In this document: piece by piece, positions 35,814 to 44,567 of the stretch
Position numbering within the stretch: the stretch's first letter is position 1
Layout of the letters: every line of letters begins with the position of its first letter
Assembly: GCF_050113715.1 (NCBI RefSeq)
Contig: NZ_JBNJQR010000005.1
Coordinates: 124,001-188,000 of the forward strand
Direction of reading: 5' to 3'
Source: Brevibacillus_H ginsengisoli
GTDB lineage: Bacteria; Bacillota; Bacilli; Brevibacillales; Brevibacillaceae
DNA: 64,000 bases
Position numbers and translations under genes: made by a program
Notes under the pieces: generated by a model
Seen by the model: only the letters and a program-made list of their open reading frames with translations
What the model was told of the DNA's origin: nothing
Databases searched by the model: none

Positions 35814-36616
35814 GAAAAGGATCAATCCACTATCTAGTCATCGTTGTTGTCGGGTTGTATCTTTTCTTGCCATTAGCCGCAACGTTTTTGTACTCGATTT
35901 CGAATACATGGGCGAATACCATTTTGCCTTCTGATTTCACGCTCACCTGGTATCACCAGCTTTTTTCCGATCCACGATTTATTGAGGCGATGGGAAGAAC
36001 CGTGTTGATCTGTGTTCTGACCCTACTCGTAAGTATGATCACCATGGTGATGGCGGTTTTTGCGATCACGGTCTATTTTCCGAAATTGGAGCGCTTGGTT
36101 CAGGCTCTCGTAATGCTTCCTTATGCGATTCCAGGTGTAGTAGCGGCTGTGGGCTTGATCAAAATGTATTCAAGCAAGCCAATTGTCCTGACCGGAACCA
36201 TCTGGATTATCGTCGGCGCGTACTATGTGCTAATTCTTCCGTACATGTATCAGGGAATTCGAAACAGCTTGCGAACCATCGATGTGACGAGACTGATAGA
36301 AGCGGCTGAGATATTAGGGGCGAGCAAGTGGAGAGCGTTCATCTACGTGGTATTGCCGAATATTATCCCCGGAATTCTCGTTTCTTCTCTCTTATCGCTT
36401 TCAATTCTATTTGGTGAATTTGTTTTGGCCAATATTCTGGTCGGCGGACACTTTGAAACCATCCAAATCTATTTAATGCAACGCCTGAAAGAAAATGGGC
36501 ATTTGTCGAGCGCAATTGTCATTACGTATTTCGTAATCGTTTTGATTAGTTCGTTCGTCATGTTGAAGCTTGGAGCTCGACTTCAAAATGGAGAGAAAAA
36601 GGAGAAGGTGTCATGA
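35810..36616 (+). CDS. ABC transporter permease, second subunit
   Basis: 268 residues, six membrane helices, EAA loop LIEAAEILGASKWRAFIYVVLP. It overlaps the upstream permease and the downstream ATPase gene by 4 bp each, showing tight translational coupling. Together with the first permease it forms the membrane channel of the importer. Confidence 0.9.
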   Translation: MRKGSIHYLVIVVVGLYLFLPLAATFLYSISNTWANTILPSDFTLTWYHQLFSDPRFIEAMGRTVLICVLTLLVSMITMVMAVFAITVYFPKLERLVQALVMLPYAIPGVVAAVGLIKMYSSKPIVLTGTIWIIVGAYYVLILPYMYQGIRNSLRTIDVTRLIEAAEILGASKWRAFIYVVLPNIIPGILVSSLLSLSILFGEFVLANILVGGHFETIQIYLMQRLKENGHLSSAIVITYFVIVLISSFVMLKLGARLQNGEKKEKVS

Positions 36617-37632
36617 GTTACGTACAGATTGAGAACGTGCTAAAAAAATATGCGGACAACACCGTGCTTCAGCAGGTCTCTCTTGAGATTGAAAAGGGTG
36701 AATTCATTACCTTGCTCGGCCCAAGCGGATGCGGCAAGAGTACACTGCTTAGAAGCATCGCTGGCTTAGAAACGGTTGACAGCGGTACGATAAAAGTGAA
36801 TGGTAAAGATATCACGCATGTAACTCCACAAAAACGGAATGTCGGAATGGTATTTCAATCGTACGCGTTGTTTCCTAACCTGACAGTTTTTGATAATATT
36901 GCCTTTGGGTTGAAAATGCAGAAGATGGGTAAAAAAGAAATCGAAAGAAAAGTTCGTCAAGTCATTGAACTGATTCATTTGTCCGAAAAAGAAAAAGCCT
37001 ATCCGCATGAGCTTTCTGGTGGACAACAACAGCGTGTAGCGCTGGCGAGAGCCATCGTGACCGAGCCGGATATATTACTTCTGGATGAACCGCTCAGCGC
37101 ACTCGACGCCAAAATCCGCAAGAACTTGCAAGTCGAACTGAGGAACATCCAGAAGAATTTAAAAATGACGATGATCTTTGTTACGCATGATCAAGAGGAA
37201 GCGATGACCATTTCCGATCGGATCTTTGTCATGGATCGAGGACAAGTGGTACAGAGCGGACGACCTGAGACGATTTACGCTTCTCCGAAAAACGAATTCG
37301 TCGCACGCTTTATCGGAAGCTATAACGTGTTGACGCACGAAGATATTTACCATTTGACCGGGGAATCCATCCAAGCGGGGGCCTATGCTGTTCGGCCCGA
37401 GGTGATCGGATTATTTGACAACAGCATTCCATCCACGATGCAAACATCAGGATACTGGGTAAAAGGTTCTGTCCTAAATGTAACGATCAAAGGAAATGTA
37501 CGTCGCTATGAAATTCAGGCGAATGATCGCTTGTTATATGTAGATGAACTGAATGTGCCGTCCAATGCGCCTTTAATAGAGGGGATGCCGATTCAGGCGT
37601 GGATTCCGGAAAAAGAGTGCATTCAGCTGTAA
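36613..37632 (+). CDS. ABC transporter ATP-binding protein
   Basis: 339 residues with the full set of ATPase motifs: Walker A GPSGCGKST, Q-loop VFQSYALFPNLT, signature LSGGQQQRVALARA, Walker B ILLLDEPLSALD and H-loop VTHDQEEAM. A C-terminal TOBE-like regulatory domain follows (about 245-339). This is the layout of PotA/FbpC/PhnT-type importer ATPases. It overlaps the second permease gene by 4 bp and drives uptake through the two permeases. Confidence 0.93.
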   Translation: MSYVQIENVLKKYADNTVLQQVSLEIEKGEFITLLGPSGCGKSTLLRSIAGLETVDSGTIKVNGKDITHVTPQKRNVGMVFQSYALFPNLTVFDNIAFGLKMQKMGKKEIERKVRQVIELIHLSEKEKAYPHELSGGQQQRVALARAIVTEPDILLLDEPLSALDAKIRKNLQVELRNIQKNLKMTMIFVTHDQEEAMTISDRIFVMDRGQVVQSGRPETIYASPKNEFVARFIGSYNVLTHEDIYHLTGESIQAGAYAVRPEVIGLFDNSIPSTMQTSGYWVKGSVLNVTIKGNVRRYEIQANDRLLYVDELNVPSNAPLIEGMPIQAWIPEKECIQL

Positions 37633-37649
37633 CAGAAAGGTGAGTCCCG

Positions 37650-38456
37650 ATGTCGATTCTGGCCGTAGAGAGAAAAAAGATCATTCTAGATCAGCTGCAG
37701 GTTACAGGAAAGGTGAACGCGTCTGAATTAGCTCGCTTGTTCGACGTGTCCATGGAGACCATTCGTCGAGACCTGGATCTGCTAGAGAAGGAAGGTTTCT
37801 TAAAACGCGTGCACGGCGGAGCTGTCAAAAGCAATTTTGAATTTGGAGAGCCGCCATTCGTCCAAAGACAAAGCTTGCAGATGGAGTCCAAGCAGAAAGT
37901 CGCCAAAAGAGCGGCACAGTTGATCAACAATGGAGATACGATTGTCATGGGAGGCGGCACCACGATATTGGAATTGGCTCACGCTATCCGTGGGATCAAC
38001 AGACTCACCATCTTAACCAATTCACTTCCAACAGCCAATGTCCTGATGGATTCGCTGAACCAAGGATTCTTTAGTGGAAAAGTGATTCTCTTAGGCGGCG
38101 AGCTAAACGTGGAGCAGCATTCGGCAAGAGGAGCTTTATGCGCGAAAATGCTGGAGCTGTTTAAGGTTAACAAAGCGTTTATCTCACCTGGTGGTATTGC
38201 GCTCTCAGGGATTACAGAGTACGAAGTGGAAGAAGCGGGCATCTCCCAAAAAATGATTGAAGTAGCCAAAGAAGCGATCATTCTCGTGGATCACTCGAAG
38301 ATCGGAATTGAAGCGTTTTGCAATATCTCTGCTGTTAACGGGGTGAATGTGATCGTCTGTGATCAGGATGTACCTCCAGCATGGAAAGCGCAAATGGAGA
38401 ATATTGAATGGATAACAGCGGGAAACGAACAAGTAGATATTAGCGCCGTATCTTGA
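37650..38456 (+). CDS. DeoR/GlpR-family transcriptional regulator
   Basis: 268 residues. The N-terminal DeoR HTH is textbook (ARLFDVSMETIRRDLDLLEK), followed by KRVHGGAV and the sugar-phosphate-sensing domain (NGDTIVMGGGTTILELA, VDHSKIGIEAF). DeoR proteins sense phosphorylated intermediates, which fits an operon that imports and hydrolyses a phosphorylated compound. It lies 17 bp after the ATPase gene, and its stop overlaps a possible TTG start of the HAD gene. It probably represses the operon from 32932; no operator was identified. Confidence 0.92.
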   Translation: MSILAVERKKIILDQLQVTGKVNASELARLFDVSMETIRRDLDLLEKEGFLKRVHGGAVKSNFEFGEPPFVQRQSLQMESKQKVAKRAAQLINNGDTIVMGGGTTILELAHAIRGINRLTILTNSLPTANVLMDSLNQGFFSGKVILLGGELNVEQHSARGALCAKMLELFKVNKAFISPGGIALSGITEYEVEEAGISQKMIEVAKEAIILVDHSKIGIEAFCNISAVNGVNVIVCDQDVPPAWKAQMENIEWITAGNEQVDISAVS

Positions 38457-38488
38457 AACGAAGGGCAGAAAGGTTGGGTTCATCAGAG

Positions 38489-39250
38489 ATGAGGCAGATA
38501 AAAGGAATCCTTTTTGATAAGGATGGCACGTTACTAGATTTTCACGCTTTTTTTGTTCCAGTAGCCAAACAACTCGTCGATCAATTGCTGAATGATTTAG
38601 CGTTATCCGATGATCACCAACTGGAAGCAGAGCTGTTCAAAGCAATCGGATTAAATGAGGATCAAGTAGATCCCAAAGGAATTCTTGCCAGTGGCACAAC
38701 CCGGGATGTTTACGAGGCGTTCGTTGAATTGCTTCGGGATAAACAAGTGCCTCCAGGCAAAATGGAACATCTGGAATCCTGGATTTCTCACAAATTAGTT
38801 GAATTGAGCAAATCAAGTACGGTTCAGATCAAGCCGACTGCCGATCTGAAGAAACTGTTTGATCAGCTCCACAGCCTTGGAATCAAGGTGGGGATTGCAA
38901 CGGCGGATGATTGGGAATCCACGATATTTTGTCTGAAAAGTTTAGGGGTTCATCATCACTTCGAATTTATCGGGACATCGGATCATTATGATAAAAAGCC
39001 AGATCCGTGTATGCTGAACGCTTTTTGTGATAAATTTCAGTTGCAACCTTCAGAAGTAGCGGTTGTAGGCGATACGGTAGTTGATCTAATGCTTGCCCGT
39101 AATGGAGCTGCAGGCCTTGCGGTTGGAGTGCTCTGTGGAGTAAGCAGTCCGAATGTATTGGAAGAATTAGCAGATATCCTGTTGCCGTCTGTTGGAGAAA
39201 TCATTCAGGAAGATGGACGATTGATATGGGAAAACAACATCATTCGCTAA
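38489..39250 (+). CDS. HAD-superfamily hydrolase (phosphoglycolate-phosphatase-like)
   Basis: About 253 residues from the ATG at 38489. HAD motif I is GILFDKDGTLLDF, motif II lies in VGIATADDWESTI, the motif III lysine in HYDKKPDP, and motif IV is VAVVGDTVVDLMLA. A helical cap (about 20-100) fits a small-molecule phosphatase. The start is uncertain: TTG 38474 (AAGGG 8 bp upstream) and TTG 38453 (overlapping the deoR stop) are in frame. As last gene of the organophosphate-type operon it may remove phosphate from the product of the phosphodiesterase; this is inference. The 3' end forms part of the terminator. Confidence 0.85.
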   Translation: MRQIKGILFDKDGTLLDFHAFFVPVAKQLVDQLLNDLALSDDHQLEAELFKAIGLNEDQVDPKGILASGTTRDVYEAFVELLRDKQVPPGKMEHLESWISHKLVELSKSSTVQIKPTADLKKLFDQLHSLGIKVGIATADDWESTIFCLKSLGVHHHFEFIGTSDHYDKKPDPCMLNAFCDKFQLQPSEVAVVGDTVVDLMLARNGAAGLAVGVLCGVSSPNVLEELADILLPSVGEIIQEDGRLIWENNIIR

Positions 39251-39275
39251 TGCGAGTGGTGTTGTTGTTTTTTTA
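39231..39275 (+). terminator. Terminator overlapping the HAD gene end
   Basis: AACAACATCATTCGC and GCGAGTGGTGTTGTT pair with wobbles around TAAT, followed by seven or more T. The stop codon lies in the loop. Confidence 0.8.
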
Positions 39276-39318
39276 GAAAATCAATAGGTAGGCGAGCTTA
39301 CAGTAAGGAGATGTACGT

Positions 39319-39660
39319 ATGAATAGAAATTGGGTAATGATCTTGATTGCCGCTTTTTTTGAAGTGTTATGGGCAATCGGACTGAAACATTCATCGAATG
39401 CTTGGATGTGGATTGGTACGATTGTGGCGATACTTCTGAGCTTCGATTTATTAATCCGCGCCACGAAAAAACTGCCGGTAGGCACCGTATACGCAGTCTT
39501 TACGGGCATTGGAACAATGGGGACTGTATTGGCAGATATTCTTGTATTCGGTGAACCCTTCAAGTGGATCAAAATCGTCTTGATTCTCATTCTGTTAGCG
39601 GGAATCATCGGATTAAAGGCCATCACGAAAGACACAGATACAAAAGGGGAAACAGTATAA
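39319..39660 (+). CDS. SMR-family exporter subunit (SugE/YkkC-like)
   Basis: 113 residues, four membrane helices, with the essential membrane glutamate at E15 (AAFFEVLWAIGLKHS); the WAIGLK sequence is typical of the SugE/Gdx branch rather than EmrE. Such proteins export guanidinium or small quaternary cations in exchange for protons. The gene overlaps the next SMR gene by one base, and the two probably form an obligate heterodimer, as in YkkC/YkkD. No guanidine riboswitch is recognisable in the short upstream region. Confidence 0.88.
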   Translation: MNRNWVMILIAAFFEVLWAIGLKHSSNAWMWIGTIVAILLSFDLLIRATKKLPVGTVYAVFTGIGTMGTVLADILVFGEPFKWIKIVLILILLAGIIGLKAITKDTDTKGETV

Positions 39661-39974
39661 TGGGATGGGTATATCTTCTCTTGGCTGGTATGTTTGAAGT
39701 GGTAAGTGTGACAAGTATTAATCAAGTAAATAAAGGCGGCGGCTGGAAGGCAATCCTTGTATTAGCTGGCGGCTTTACGTTAAGTTTTCTATTTCTTTCT
39801 CTAGCGATGCGAACTATTTCGATGGGGACCGCCTACGCCATCTGGACCGGAATCGGCACAGTAGGTAGTACGCTTGTCGGTATGATCAGATACGGAGAAT
39901 CCAGAGATTGGCGTAGGATTTTATGCATGAGTATGATTTTATGCGCTGCCATCGGTTTGAAGCTGGTATCCTAA
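39660..39974 (+). CDS. SMR-family exporter subunit (YkkD-like partner)
   Basis: 104 residues with four membrane helices and the conserved glutamate E13 (LLAGMFEVVSV). Its ATG shares a base with the stop of the first SMR gene (TAATG), and AAAGGGGA lies upstream. It diverges from the first subunit at the SugE signature (SVTSINQ instead of AIGLKHS), as expected for paired, non-interchangeable subunits. Confidence 0.88.
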   Translation: MGWVYLLLAGMFEVVSVTSINQVNKGGGWKAILVLAGGFTLSFLFLSLAMRTISMGTAYAIWTGIGTVGSTLVGMIRYGESRDWRRILCMSMILCAAIGLKLVS

Positions 39975-39988
39975 CAACTAGAAGGGGC

Positions 39989-40063
39989 ATGGTGCCACCG
40001 GAAATCATGCAAGGGTATTATGAGAAAGGGCTTCGTACGCGCAAGAAATTGAAGGACTGTTAA
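39989..40063 (+). CDS. Possible 24-residue ORF or gene remnant
   Basis: ATG at 39989 is preceded by AGAAGGGG and encodes a basic peptide containing QGYYEKGLRTRKKLKDC, ending 5 bp before the convergent LysR gene. The peptide has no membrane helix or signal. It could be a real small gene co-transcribed with the SMR pair or the start of a decayed gene. I cannot tell which. Confidence 0.25.
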   Translation: MVPPEIMQGYYEKGLRTRKKLKDC

Positions 40064-40067
40064 GGAT

Positions 40068-40955
40068 TTATTTAGCATTCTGTTTAAAGTAATCAATCAC
40101 AAATTGCTGAAACTGCTCTACTGCCGGTGATAGGTATCGTCCTTCGAGTCGAGCTATTCCAATAACTCGACGACAAACAGGACGTTGAACGGACAGAAGG
40201 GATATTCCACTGAGGTCTAATCCCTTCGTGTCTGGTAGGATGGCAACGCCTAGCCCGGCTGCGACAAGTCCAGCGATGGTGTGTACTTCTTCTCCCTCAA
40301 ATCGAATCACGGGGCTAATTCCCGCTTCTAGCAACAAGTCGTCCATTATTTTTCGAAGACCGTACCCTTTTTTGAATGAGATCAAGGGTTCGTTGCGTAT
40401 TTCCTCCAAAAGGATTTGTTTCGAGCGAGCAAGCCGATGATCTTTCGGCACGATGACAAACAACTCTTCACTGATTAATTCAGTCCACTGGATGGGTAGC
40501 TTGGTATCCTGAAGCGCAGCCATGCAAAGATCGATTTCTCCTGACGCAAGCTGGTCCAGAAGAATCTGAGTACCATTCTGATGAAGCTGAAATCGAATCT
40601 CCGGGTACAGACAGCGAAAGGAGCGGATTAAATCCGGAATAAACTGAACCCCCAGCGTGTGAAGAAACCCAAGTGACACTTCCCCGTGCTCCGGATGGAT
40701 CAGATCCTCTATCTCCTGTTTTCCCTCACTGTATTCATGCATAATACGATTGACCCGTTTTAAAAAAAGGCGGCCATATCGATTTAAGACAATAGAGCGT
40801 CCGCTTCGTTCAAAGAGCGGAACGCCCAGTTCATTTTCCAACCGAGCAATCGAACGGCTTAGCGCAGGTTGTGAGATCGATAATGACTGCGCCGCCAAGG
40901 TCATGTGCTGCAAACGGGCAACGGTTTGAAAGTATTCGAGTTGCTGCCACTCCAT
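40068..40955 (-). CDS. LysR-family regulator of the adjacent MFS transporter
   Basis: 295 residues from the ATG at 40955, chosen because GGAGGAG lies 6 bp upstream; in-frame ATGs further upstream run into the shared promoter. The HTH (LSISQPALSRSIARLENELG) and the periplasmic-binding-like effector domain (about 90-290) are intact. It is divergent from an MFS gene with a 126-bp intergenic region, the usual LysR layout, similar to B. subtilis YybE/YybF. It probably activates the exporter in response to its substrate. Confidence 0.9.
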   Translation of the reverse strand: MEWQQLEYFQTVARLQHMTLAAQSLSISQPALSRSIARLENELGVPLFERSGRSIVLNRYGRLFLKRVNRIMHEYSEGKQEIEDLIHPEHGEVSLGFLHTLGVQFIPDLIRSFRCLYPEIRFQLHQNGTQILLDQLASGEIDLCMAALQDTKLPIQWTELISEELFVIVPKDHRLARSKQILLEEIRNEPLISFKKGYGLRKIMDDLLLEAGISPVIRFEGEEVHTIAGLVAAGLGVAILPDTKGLDLSGISLLSVQRPVCRRVIGIARLEGRYLSPAVEQFQQFVIDYFKQNAK

Positions 40956-41081
40956 ATTGAACTCCTCCGTCTCTTTTATTACATCAAGAACATAAATACG
41001 ATAAGAATTATGCATTAGACGTTGTGCTCTATCCATCATTATACTAGATACTGTCAATCAATACGGTGGAGGAACAAAACT

Positions 41082-42302
41082 ATGAATTATGTTGAAGTGG
41101 GGAGCAAAGCGCATCGACGGGCATCAATCAGCATGCTGCTGGGAAGCATCGTCACGTTTGCGATTCTGTATAGCCCGCAGCCGCTCATCCGTTTATTTTC
41201 GGAAGAATATCATATCTCACCAGCTGCCGCCAGTTCGTCCATTTCTTTAACGACGATCGCTTTGGGAGTTAGCTTGCTATTTTACACGGTGATATCCAAT
41301 CTGTGGGGGCGCAAAGGAATCATGAGCATATCGTTGCTGCTCACTTCGCTATTCGCGATTGTTTCGGCGTTCATCCATAATTTTCAATCATTTTTGGTGT
41401 TCCGATTATTGGAGGGCATCAGTATTGCAGGGTTTCCAGCCATCGCAATGGCTTATTTGAATGAAGAGTTTTCACCCAAGGCGATTGGGAGAGTAATGGG
41501 AGTGTATGTCGCGGGCACAGCGATCGGCGGATTTGTCGGACGAATTGTCATCGGAGCCTTAACGGATCTGTTCAATTGGCAGATTGCCATGATGACAATG
41601 GGGATTATTAGTTTCGTGTTTAGTATCTGGTTCTGGAGGTATCTCCCGGAATCCCGTAATTTTAGCCCGAAAAAAATCTCGGCAAAACAATGGATTGCGG
41701 GCATGAAGGGGAGCTTGTCTGATAAAAATCTCCTGTATATGTTCATCACGGGGTTTCTCTTAATGGGTGGCTACATCACGGTTTTGAACTATATCGGCTA
41801 TCCGTTGACCAGTGCGCCTTATTATGTTAGTCAAACGATCTTTGGCTTCCTGTTTGTGGTGAACCTTGGCGGAACGGTCAGTTCGGTTTGGTTTGGGAAG
41901 CTTGCGGATCGTTATTCCCGACGATACGTCATCGGGTTGGCCATTGGCATATTTATCTTGGGAACGCTGATGACGTTGCACCACGATCTGCTCATCAAGG
42001 TAATCGGGGTTGCCGTCGTCGCGTTCGGTTTTTTTGCCGGTCACTCGGTTGCAAGCGGCTGGGTAGGCGCCTTAGCCAAAAAAGAATTCAAAGCGCAGGC
42101 ATCCTCGTTCTATCTGTTATTTTATTATGCCGGTTCCAGCTTGATCGGATGGTCGGGCGGATTTTTTCTCAAACAGTTCGGCTGGAATGGTCTGGTGTAT
42201 TATACGTGCGCGCTATTGATTGCATCTATCTTTATCTCCGCACAAGTGGTGATCCCGAACCGTACGCTAAAAACGAACGCAATGACCAAATGCACCCAAT
42301 AA
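41082..42302 (+). CDS. MFS transporter (12-helix, YybF-like)
   Basis: 406 residues; GGAGG 9 bp before the ATG at 41082 sets the start. The MFS motif between helices 2 and 3 (ISNLWGRKGIMSISLL) and its repeat in the second half (GKLADRYSRRYVIGLA) are clear, with about 12 helices. Such proteins are proton-driven drug or metabolite exporters. Control by the divergent LysR protein is likely. The 3' end overlaps a terminator. Confidence 0.9.
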   Translation: MNYVEVGSKAHRRASISMLLGSIVTFAILYSPQPLIRLFSEEYHISPAAASSSISLTTIALGVSLLFYTVISNLWGRKGIMSISLLLTSLFAIVSAFIHNFQSFLVFRLLEGISIAGFPAIAMAYLNEEFSPKAIGRVMGVYVAGTAIGGFVGRIVIGALTDLFNWQIAMMTMGIISFVFSIWFWRYLPESRNFSPKKISAKQWIAGMKGSLSDKNLLYMFITGFLLMGGYITVLNYIGYPLTSAPYYVSQTIFGFLFVVNLGGTVSSVWFGKLADRYSRRYVIGLAIGIFILGTLMTLHHDLLIKVIGVAVVAFGFFAGHSVASGWVGALAKKEFKAQASSFYLLFYYAGSSLIGWSGGFFLKQFGWNGLVYYTCALLIASIFISAQVVIPNRTLKTNAMTKCTQ

Positions 42303-42316
42303 GGGTGCATTTTTTA
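42288..42316 (+). terminator. Intrinsic terminator after the MFS gene
   Basis: AAATGCACCC and GGGTGCATTTTTT form a stem with a 5-base loop; the gene's stop codon lies within it. Confidence 0.85.
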
Positions 42317-42447
42317 TAGATATATTTTTAAGCATTATATATCTTGTTTTAGTCGATTTTTCCATATATATTTCTAACAGGAGGATATAGGTATATATTA
42401 CTAGTGTGTTAACAGCTGAGAGGAAAAATTACTAGGAGGATTAATGA

Positions 42448-44529
42448 ATGAGAACGTCTTTAGCGAGAAAATGGATACTAACAATATCTATTCTAGTAGC
42501 CCTACCGTTATTGTTAGTCTCTATTTTTTCTTTTTTTAGTACACAAAATATTCTTATGCAAGAATTTAAAGAGAGTACAAAGGAACAACTAAGACAAATC
42601 GATAATGATATAACCGCAATGTTTAAAGATGCTGAAGATGATGTTCTTTATCTCTCCACACTCCCCAACGTTAAAAAAGCAGATAACACGATGGTTACCT
42701 TTTATGATAAGAAAGAAGGCGAACTGATTGATCCGAAGCACTATGAGGCCAAGGGAATCGAAAAAGAAATTTTCTTCGATTTTGATCGCTTTCGCAAAGC
42801 CCACCAAGCATTATCCTACATTTATTTAGGGACGGAATTCGGCTCCATGCTCCAATCTCCAGATGAAGCTTCCAAAGGTGGCTATGACCCCAGAAAAAGA
42901 GATTGGTATAAATCAGCAAAAGCAAATCCAGACCAAGTCATTCGAACGGAACCTTACGCGTATGAATCGCCGAATGGTCCGATTCCCGTTATCAGTACAT
43001 TAAAAGTAGTTCGAGATGATCAAGGAAAAATGATTGGAGTCGTCGGAGCGGATAAAAGGCTGGATGAATTGTCCAAAAGCATCACTTCCATGAAGCTAGG
43101 GAAGGAAGGATATATTTTTCTTCTGACAAAAGACAATACCGTAATTGCACACAAAGATCCATCCTTAACCTTTAAGAAACTAGATGAACTTGTAAAAGAT
43201 AAAAAAATGAATATGACGAACCTGGATACCTTGCTTAACGCCCATGATGAAGTGGTACAAGCTGATATTAACGGGATCCCATCCTACGTTTACGCTTATC
43301 AGTCTCAAGCGACCGGATATAAAATCTTTGCGGTTGTTCCAACAAGTGAGATTCAAGACGTTGCGAATAATTATTTAGTAACCATCGGAGTCATTGGTTT
43401 AATCGTTCTTCTTCTAGCATTAATTATTATTTATTTCTTCTCTCGATCCATGATTAAGCCAATATTGCAGGTATCTATTCAAGCGCAAAATATATCGAAT
43501 GGGGATTTATCTAACGAACAGGTGAGCGTGAAATCCAAGGATGAAGTGGGGATTTTAGCAAGTTCGTTTAATCAAATGACAGCAAGTCTGAAAGCTGTAA
43601 TCTCCTCTGTCTATGACGCTTCACAGCAAGTAGCGGCTTCAAGTGAGGAATTGACAGCTAGTGCTCAGGAGACAAGTCAGGCAAGCCAGCACATTACGGA
43701 GGTTTTTCAAAACATATCCTTGCAAATGGATGAGCAAGTCCAGATCGCTCAGGAGACAATGGGCAGATCAATGTCGGCAATTGGTGAATTAACCGTGATG
43801 GGAACGAACATCAATCAAGTGAACCATTCCGCCGAGGCTACGTTAATGACCGCCACCAGCGGTTCTGAGGCGATCAACCAAGCCATGACTCAAATGAATG
43901 ATATTCAGCAGAAATCACTTCATGTATCTGGAGCGGTTGAATCTCTCAATCAAAAATCACAGGAAATTGGTCAAATTATCTCCCTCATCACCGATCTCTC
44001 TTCACAGACGAACCTTTTATCCTTAAATGCCAGTATCGAAGCCGCCAGAGCGGGAGAACATGGCAGAGGATTCTCTGTTGTAGCAAGCGAAATCAGAACA
44101 TTAGCTGAACAGTCTGCCGTTGCCGCAGAAAAAATCCGTACGATTATTGTTGAAATCCAATCAGAATCCAACAAAGCCAATGAAGTGGTAAAAGAGAGTA
44201 ATGAGTCCGTTGGGAAGGGACAAACATTAATTACAGTGGCAGATCAATCGTTCCAATCGATCTTTGAGGCAGTGAAACAAGTTGTGAGCCAAACCAGTAC
44301 GATTGAGAGAGGCTTTAAAACTTTTAGCGCGAATATGCAAAACGTCGCGGATGATATGAAAAAGATTGAACACAATTCCATGACGACAGCCCAAAACACT
44401 TCACAAGTCGCTGCTACAACTGAACAGCAGCATGCCTCAATGGAAGAGATACTTGCCGCATCCAGTATGCTGGCGAATATGGCTGAGAAGCTGCAACTAG
44501 AAGTAGCGAATTTTAAGATTAACAAGTGA
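42448..44529 (+). CDS. Methyl-accepting chemotaxis protein with Cache sensor
   Basis: 693 residues. Membrane helix 1 (about 9-30), an extracellular double-Cache-like sensor (about 35-300), membrane helix 2 (about 305-330), a HAMP domain (SMIKPILQVSIQ to SSFNQMTASL), and the methyl-accepting signalling domain with the conserved tip TNLLSLNASIEAARAGEHGR. It relays a ligand signal to CheA/CheW at the membrane. AGGAGG 8 bp upstream fits the second of two overlapping ATGs. The upstream 42317-42447 is AT-rich with no clear promoter. It is a single gene 38 bp before the aminopeptidase gene. Confidence 0.93.
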   Translation: MRTSLARKWILTISILVALPLLLVSIFSFFSTQNILMQEFKESTKEQLRQIDNDITAMFKDAEDDVLYLSTLPNVKKADNTMVTFYDKKEGELIDPKHYEAKGIEKEIFFDFDRFRKAHQALSYIYLGTEFGSMLQSPDEASKGGYDPRKRDWYKSAKANPDQVIRTEPYAYESPNGPIPVISTLKVVRDDQGKMIGVVGADKRLDELSKSITSMKLGKEGYIFLLTKDNTVIAHKDPSLTFKKLDELVKDKKMNMTNLDTLLNAHDEVVQADINGIPSYVYAYQSQATGYKIFAVVPTSEIQDVANNYLVTIGVIGLIVLLLALIIIYFFSRSMIKPILQVSIQAQNISNGDLSNEQVSVKSKDEVGILASSFNQMTASLKAVISSVYDASQQVAASSEELTASAQETSQASQHITEVFQNISLQMDEQVQIAQETMGRSMSAIGELTVMGTNINQVNHSAEATLMTATSGSEAINQAMTQMNDIQQKSLHVSGAVESLNQKSQEIGQIISLITDLSSQTNLLSLNASIEAARAGEHGRGFSVVASEIRTLAEQSAVAAEKIRTIIVEIQSESNKANEVVKESNESVGKGQTLITVADQSFQSIFEAVKQVVSQTSTIERGFKTFSANMQNVADDMKKIEHNSMTTAQNTSQVAATTEQQHASMEEILAASSMLANMAEKLQLEVANFKINK

Positions 44530-44567
44530 TTGTGCGTTACGAACCTATACGTTTGGAGGGTTAACAT

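Noticed and set aside
39276..39318. Guanidine riboswitch expected upstream of an SMR pair
   Set aside because: Fewer than 50 bases separate the HAD-gene terminator from the SMR start and none of the ykkC-motif sequences are recognisable.
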